From assembly GCA_011390885.1 (NCBI GenBank), contig JAABRO010000031.1:1-33835 (forward strand): a stretch of 33,835 bases of DNA. The letters are read 5' to 3'. This stretch comes from Gemmatimonas sp. Its GTDB lineage: Bacteria; Gemmatimonadota; Gemmatimonadetes; Gemmatimonadales; Gemmatimonadaceae. The position numbers were made by a program, and so were the translations under genes. Below, piece after piece: positions 29,911 to 33,835 of the stretch. The notes beneath the pieces are model-generated. The model ran no database searches. It was given only the letters and a program-made list of their open reading frames with translations, and was not told the DNA's origin. The first letter of the stretch is position 1, and each line of letters starts with the position of its first letter.

Positions 29911-30902
29911 TGCAGCTGGGCGCAGAACGTGGCCGTGTCGATGTTCGCGCCGCACACGATCACGCCCACGCGCTGGCCGTCGAGGCGCGCGCGCAGCGGG
30001 AACATGAGGGCCGCGAGCGATGCGGCGCCAGCCGGCTCCGTGACCAGCTTGGCCGAGCGAAAGAGCAGGCGCATGGCCTCGCGGATCTGGTCGTCCGTCA
30101 CCAGCACGACCTCGTCGGCGAACATCCGGTTCATTGCGAACGAATACGGTTCGGCGCGTGGCGCGCCGAGCGAGTCGGCGATGGTGCGGACCGCGTCGAT
30201 CGCCTGCGGTGTGCCGGCGGCGAAGCTGCGGTGCATGGTGTCCGCGCCTTCCGGTTCGATCACGAACACGGCGGTGCCGGGGCTGGCCTGTTTCACGGCG
30301 CAGGCCACGCCGGCGCTCAGGCCGCCGCCGCCGCTGGCGACCAGCACGGCGTCGAGCGTGTCCCCCGCGTCGCGCACCTGCTCCACGAACTCGAGACCCA
30401 CGGAGGCGGTGCCGAGCGCCGTCTTCGGGCCTTCGTAGGGGTGCACGAAGGTGCGTCCTTCGGTGGCCTCGATCTCGCGCACGCGCGCGAACGCGGCGGC
30501 GATGGAGTCCACGAGCTCCACGGTCGCGCCGAGTTCGCGGCACACCTGGATGCGGTAGGCGTTCGCCGTGCGCGGCATGACGACGGTGGCCGAGGTGCCG
30601 AGGATGCGCGCGCAGTAGGCGAGCGAGATCGCGTGGTTGCCGGCCGACACGCCGGTGACGCCGCGGGCGAGCGCGTCGGCGTCGAGGTCGAGCATGACCG
30701 AGAGCGCGCCGCGCGGCTTGAAGCTGCCGGTGCGCTGGAAGAGTTCTTCCTTGAGCCACACCGTGGTGCTCGCCCCGACGGCGCGGGCAAGCGCGTCGTC
30801 CACGAGGCGTCGCACCGGCGTGGTGATCACGAGGTCGCCGAGCCGCGCACGATTGGCGCGGATGGCGTCGAGGGAGGGGAAGTCCGCGGGGAGGGAGGTC
30901 AT
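29904..30902 (-). CDS. Threonine/serine dehydratase-like PLP enzyme
   Basis: A 332-residue fold-type II PLP enzyme. The Schiff-base lysine is K62 in RTGSFKPRGAL, and the Asn loop is SAGNHAISLAY. The phosphate-binding glycine loop is ASGGGGLSAGVA (about 189-200) and the C-terminal pyridine contact is in GANIDTATF. There is no ACT regulatory domain, as in catabolic TdcB and serine racemase. The reaction would be deamination of Thr or Ser to an oxo acid, or racemisation. The ATG at 30902 fits homology (an upstream in-frame extension shows none). It is convergent with the pyrophosphatase and shares its terminator. No ribosome site is evident. Confidence 0.9.
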   Translation of the reverse strand: MTSLPADFPSLDAIRANRARLGDLVITTPVRRLVDDALARAVGASTTVWLKEELFQRTGSFKPRGALSVMLDLDADALARGVTGVSAGNHAISLAYCARILGTSATVVMPRTANAYRIQVCRELGATVELVDSIAAAFARVREIEATEGRTFVHPYEGPKTALGTASVGLEFVEQVRDAGDTLDAVLVASGGGGLSAGVACAVKQASPGTAVFVIEPEGADTMHRSFAAGTPQAIDAVRTIADSLGAPRAEPYSFAMNRMFADEVVLVTDDQIREAMRLLFRSAKLVTEPAGAASLAALMFPLRARLDGQRVGVIVCGANIDTATFCAQLQP

Positions 30903-31038
30903 GCGCCAATGTCGCACCGGCAGCGTGGCCGCGCCACGCGGTGCCACCGCCGGGCACCGACATGAGCGGGCCGCGGAGGTCATCGCGCAACTCGTCCCTG
31001 CGCGTGGTCATGGTGCCACGACGCCGGGTAGAACGCGC

Positions 31039-31485
31039 ATGCGACACGCACTGCTTCGTGGCGCGGCGCTGGCGGCCGCCCTCTCCCTGCTCACCGCCTG
31101 CGGCGACGACGGCGGGCTGGTGCCGACGACGGTGCTTCTCCCCGCCACCGTGGTGTTCTACGGCGACACGGCCGCCGTGACGGTGCCGGATTCGGTGCGG
31201 GCGTTCGTGCCCTTCGTGGTCACCGTACAGTCGTTCGGCGGCGGGTGCATCGCGCTCGACCAGACGGGCGTCGTGGTGTCGGGCAACCGCGCGGACGTGC
31301 GGCCGCTGGTGCGCGAGCCGCATCCGGCGGTGCCGACGGTGTGCACGGCCGATCTGCGCATCCTCACCCACTCGGCACCAGTCACTTTCACCCAACCGGG
31401 CACCGCCACCGTCGTGGTGCACGGGCGTGCCCGACCCGGCGCGACGGCGCAGCAGTTCACGCGCACCGTGCGCGTGGTGCCGTGA
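31039..31485 (+). CDS. Small lipoprotein of unknown function
   Basis: A 148-residue predicted lipoprotein: LLRGAALAAALSLLTAC, lipid Cys21. The mature part is one short all-beta domain (TTVLLPATVVFYGDTAAVTVPDSVRAFVPFVVTVQSFGGGC and ending TFTQPGTATVVVHG) with an Ig-like strand pattern and two Cys (GGGCIAL, PTVCTAD) that could pair. I recognise no family. It is divergent from the dehydratase across a 136-base gap with no clear promoter, and a perfect inverted repeat follows. Confidence 0.65.
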   Translation: MRHALLRGAALAAALSLLTACGDDGGLVPTTVLLPATVVFYGDTAAVTVPDSVRAFVPFVVTVQSFGGGCIALDQTGVVVSGNRADVRPLVREPHPAVPTVCTADLRILTHSAPVTFTQPGTATVVVHGRARPGATAQQFTRTVRVVP

Positions 31486-31497
31486 GGCGCGCGGGTG

Positions 31498-31522
31498 GCG
31501 GACGCGAGCGCGTTGCGTCCGC
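31498..31522. terminator. Inverted repeat between convergent genes
   Basis: GCGGACGC and GCGTCCGC form a perfect eight-base-pair stem with a nine-base loop, in the 64-base gap between the small lipoprotein gene (plus) and the antiporter gene (minus). No T-run. Confidence 0.5.
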
Positions 31523-31549
31523 GTGTGCCGAACGCCGCGAGCGCCCGCC

Positions 31550-32500
31550 CTACGCCCGCTGCACCAGCGTGAGCATGAAGAACGCGAACATCACCAGCAG
31601 CAGCATGCCTTCCCATCGCGAGATGCGCTTGTCCTGCGTGAGCAGGTAGAAGAACAGCGTGGACACGGCCACGAAGGGGAGCGCGAACGCGAGCAGCTCC
31701 GCCGGCACGACCACGCTGCCCACCAGCGCCGCCACGCCCGACACGGCCAGCGTGTTGAAGACGCACGAGCCAAGAATGTTGCCCACGGCCAGCTCGGCCT
31801 GGCCGCGGCGCGCGGCGGTGAGGCTGATCACGAGCTCCGGCAGCGTGGTGCCCAGCGACAGGATCGTGATCGACGCGACGGCGGGCGAGATGGCGAGCGC
31901 TGTGGCCAGCTGCTCGAGTGACTGCACGGTGAAGTCGCCGCCCACGTAGATCGCCGCCCCCGCGGCCACGAGGATCGCGGCGTCACGCGTGATGGACCGG
32001 CTCTCGCTGCCGAGCATCGCGTCGGCATCGGCGTCGGCCGTGGGGGTGCGTCCCTCGCGCACGAGGTAGATCACGAACGCGAGGTAGGCGGCAATGAGCA
32101 GCGCGCCGTCGAGGCGGCTCACGAGGCCGTCCATCATCATCGCGCCGAGCAGCACCATGCCGCCCAGCATGAAGTGCAGGTCGATGAAGATGTACTGCTC
32201 GCCGAGCGTGATGCGCGGCGTGCGCGACGCAGCGCTCACGCCGCCGAGCACGAGCAGGAGGTTCGCGGCGTTGGCGCCGAGCACGTTGCCGGCCACGATC
32301 TCCGACGTGCCGGCACGCACGCTGAGCACGGACGCGACCAGTTCCGGGAGCGACGTGCCCACGGCCACGATCATCACGCCGACCACGAACGGCGCGAGGC
32401 CGAGCGCGAGCCCGATGCGCTCGGCGGCGCCGGTGAAGAAGTGCGCCGCCACGAGGAGCAGCGCGAGGCTGGCGGCGAACAGCAGGAGCGGTGCGGTCAT
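31550..32500 (-). CDS. CaCA-family calcium/sodium antiporter (YrbG-like)
   Basis: A 316-residue inner-membrane exchanger with two inverted halves. The alpha-repeat motifs are VGTSLPELVASVLSVRAG plus GNVLGANAANLLLVLG in the first half, and LGTTLPELVISLTAARRG plus GNILGSCVFNTLAVSG in the second. These carry the Ser/Thr, Glu and Asn residues that bind the cations. A hydrophilic acidic loop (TPTADADADAM) separates the halves, as in the family. About ten helices are seen. It lies 16 bases after the TPR lipoprotein gene on the same strand, so the two are probably cotranscribed. Confidence 0.94.
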   Translation of the reverse strand: MTAPLLLFAASLALLLVAAHFFTGAAERIGLALGLAPFVVGVMIVAVGTSLPELVASVLSVRAGTSEIVAGNVLGANAANLLLVLGGVSAASRTPRITLGEQYIFIDLHFMLGGMVLLGAMMMDGLVSRLDGALLIAAYLAFVIYLVREGRTPTADADADAMLGSESRSITRDAAILVAAGAAIYVGGDFTVQSLEQLATALAISPAVASITILSLGTTLPELVISLTAARRGQAELAVGNILGSCVFNTLAVSGVAALVGSVVVPAELLAFALPFVAVSTLFFYLLTQDKRISRWEGMLLLVMFAFFMLTLVQRA

Positions 32501-32516
32501 GCGGTGCGCGTACCCG

Positions 32517-33554
32517 TCACCGCAGCGCCAGTTCGGCCTCCGCCGCCAGTGACCCGAACGCGGCCCACTGTCCGCCGGCCACAATGCGCCGGAAGATGTC
32601 CGTGGCTTCCGCGTCGCGTCCGTTCAGGCGGTGCCACATGCCCACGCCGAACGCTGCGGTGCTGTTGGCCACGTCCATGGCGCCGGCGGGAGTGGGCGGG
32701 AGCACGGCCGTCACGTCCACATCGCCGCGGAAGAGGCGCAGCAGGTCGAGGTAGCCGTCGTTCTCGAGCAGCGTCATGGTGTCCGCCGCGAAGGCGATCG
32801 AGGCGTCCGCGTCCGCGTCGCGGCCGAGCCGGCGCAGCGTCATGTAGCGCCAGTAGGCGGTGGCCACCTCGAGGTCCGGGTTCGTGGAGACGGCGAGGCA
32901 TTCGTCGTACGCCTCGAGCGCCCTGGTCCAGTCGCCCTTGAGGAAGTGGGCCAGCCCGAGGTGGTACCAGATGTTGAACTGGGTAGTGCTGAGCGGGATG
33001 CCGGCCGCGTTGGGGGCGCCGTCGGGCTCGATGGCGTCGGGGCGGCCGCGCTCGAGCTCGGCGGCGCGGGTGAAATCGGCGATCGCGGCCTCGAGGCTGC
33101 GCACGGTGAGGAAGCGGTGCCCGCGGTGCCGGTAGAACCGCGCGTCCTCGGGGAAGCGCTCCACGCCGCGGGTGAAGGTGGCGATGGCGTCGCGGTAGCG
33201 GCCGAGGTAGGCCTGACGGCGTCCCACCCAGATCAGCGCGTCCGGGTCGTCGGGGGTCGCGGCGAGGGCCGAGTCGGCGGCGGCGAGGTTGGCCTCGAGG
33301 CGCGCGCGCGTCTCGTCGGGGAGTTCAGGGCGCCAGAGCGTGTCCCCCAGCAGGGAGAAGGCCTCCATGCCCTCCGGGCCGTTCCAGTCGATGGCGAGCC
33401 GGACCGAGGGGTCGATGGAGCCGCTGACGTCACGCGGCGGCACGTCGGCGGCCGGCTTGCTGCAGGCGGTGGCGAGCAGGAGTGCCGTCGCGATCGTGGC
33501 GCGACGCAGACGGCCGCGTGCGGCGACGGCAGGCAGGCGTGAGGGGCTGGGCAT
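32517..33554 (-). CDS. Tetratricopeptide-repeat lipoprotein
   Basis: A 345-residue predicted lipoprotein. The basic N-terminus and ATIATALLLATAC form the signal, with lipid Cys31. TPR units are visible: DPDALIWVGRRQAYLGRYRDAIATFTRGVERFPED, ARFYRHRGHRFLTVRSLEAAIADFTRAAEL, FNIWYHLGLAHFLKGDWTRALEAYDECLAVS, and a later GVGMWHRLNGRDAEATDIFRRIV. Such proteins form interaction scaffolds at the membrane. The partner is unknown. It leads the operon with the CaCA antiporter. A ribosome site is not obvious before the ATG at 33554; an earlier GTG is possible. Confidence 0.85.
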   Translation of the reverse strand: MPSPSRLPAVAARGRLRRATIATALLLATACSKPAADVPPRDVSGSIDPSVRLAIDWNGPEGMEAFSLLGDTLWRPELPDETRARLEANLAAADSALAATPDDPDALIWVGRRQAYLGRYRDAIATFTRGVERFPEDARFYRHRGHRFLTVRSLEAAIADFTRAAELERGRPDAIEPDGAPNAAGIPLSTTQFNIWYHLGLAHFLKGDWTRALEAYDECLAVSTNPDLEVATAYWRYMTLRRLGRDADADASIAFAADTMTLLENDGYLDLLRLFRGDVDVTAVLPPTPAGAMDVANSTAAFGVGMWHRLNGRDAEATDIFRRIVAGGQWAAFGSLAAEAELALR

Positions 33555-33656
33555 GGCGGCAGGGTTGGCGTGGGGAGGACGGGGGGGCAGATTCCAAGAT
33601 CACGACCGATACTCACAAGGCAAGCGCCGACGGTCCGGCGCGGCCACCGCTTCGTC

Positions 33657-33835
33657 ATGTCGAAGTCCTTCAAGCTCACGCTGGACATCCTGATCGGCGC
33701 CGCGCTGCCGATCGTGATCCTCAAGTACGGGACCGCCTCGCTCGGGGTGCTGCCGGCATACCTGCTGGCCGGTCTCGTGCCCGTGGCGTGGGTGCTGTTC
33801 GACCTGTTCGCCCTCACGCGCCGCTTCAACTTCAT
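33657..33835 (+). CDS. VC0807-like membrane protein, N-terminal part (cut by window edge)
   Basis: Only 59 residues are visible. They show two hydrophobic segments (LTLDILIGAALPIVILKYG and LGVLPAYLLAGLVPVAWVLFDLF) and the basic turn ALTRRFNF, which resembles the start of VC0807-family membrane proteins. The start ATG at 33657 is the only one that opens this frame. It is divergent from the TPR lipoprotein with a 102-base gap in which I see no clear promoter. Family call is tentative. Confidence 0.5.
   Translation, partial: MSKSFKLTLDILIGAALPIVILKYGTASLGVLPAYLLAGLVPVAWVLFDLFALTRRFNF

Noticed and set aside
30903-30983. N-terminal extension of the threonine dehydratase-like protein
   Set aside because: The extra 27 codons are Arg/Ala-rich and unlike the family, whose homology begins just after the ATG at 30902.

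Overview
The window is about 34 kb of very GC-rich bacterial chromosome (by eye about 70% or more, with G/C at most third positions). It looks like housekeeping and environmental genes with no phage, plasmid, IS, CRISPR or RNA genes visible. The gene set fits Gemmatimonadota (Gemmatimonadaceae): ECF sigma/anti-sigma pair next to a VIT-vWA protein, many lipoproteins, a PorT-like barrel, a Tat-tagged histidinol-phosphate-type aminotransferase, and an FAO-type GMC oxidase. That assignment is inferred from content only. The many long antisense open frames are by-products of the GC content and are not annotated.

Layout. 1-4359, minus strand: the 5' end of transketolase, a HigA antitoxin with a 5'-truncated higB toxin, a DinB-fold protein abutting that remnant, an outer-membrane barrel, an unknown exported protein and an AlaX-like tRNA editing protein. 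4472-9537, plus: a lipoprotein related to S41 peptidases that lacks the catalytic serine, then the helicase HrpB. 9576-11173, minus: a gamma-glutamylcyclotransferase-like protein coupled to a Tat-exported aminotransferase. 11349-13758, plus: a flippase-like membrane protein overlapping an EamA transporter, then a small membrane protein. 13831-18867, minus: a possible signalling block of PAS plus degenerate GGDEF, VIT-vWA, ECF sigma factor and a membrane-bound zinc-less anti-sigma factor.

19033-26133, plus, is a tightly packed run: FAO-type GMC oxidoreductase, MarR regulator with an acidic tail, serine-glyoxylate-type aminotransferase, hydroxypyruvate/glyoxylate reductase, esterase, DUF2461 protein and a HAD phosphatase. 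The aminotransferase product (hydroxypyruvate) is the expected substrate of the reductase, and the HAD enzyme could supply glycolate, so this may be a small glyoxylate/serine module. 26294-28989 holds three exported proteins I do not recognise, in slightly less GC-rich DNA. 29112-33835 has a lipoprotein-type inorganic pyrophosphatase convergent with a threonine/serine dehydratase-like enzyme, a small lipoprotein, a CaCA antiporter downstream of a TPR lipoprotein, and the start of a VC0807-like membrane protein.

Two genome-style signals stand out. Five genes (DinB, ECF sigma, GMC, aminotransferase, pyrophosphatase) carry a TANNNT box exactly six bases before the ATG and no clear ribosome-binding site, as expected for leaderless mRNAs. 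Several genes end in short perfect hairpins with no T-run, and in three of these hairpins (serving four genes) the TGA stop codon lies in the stem.
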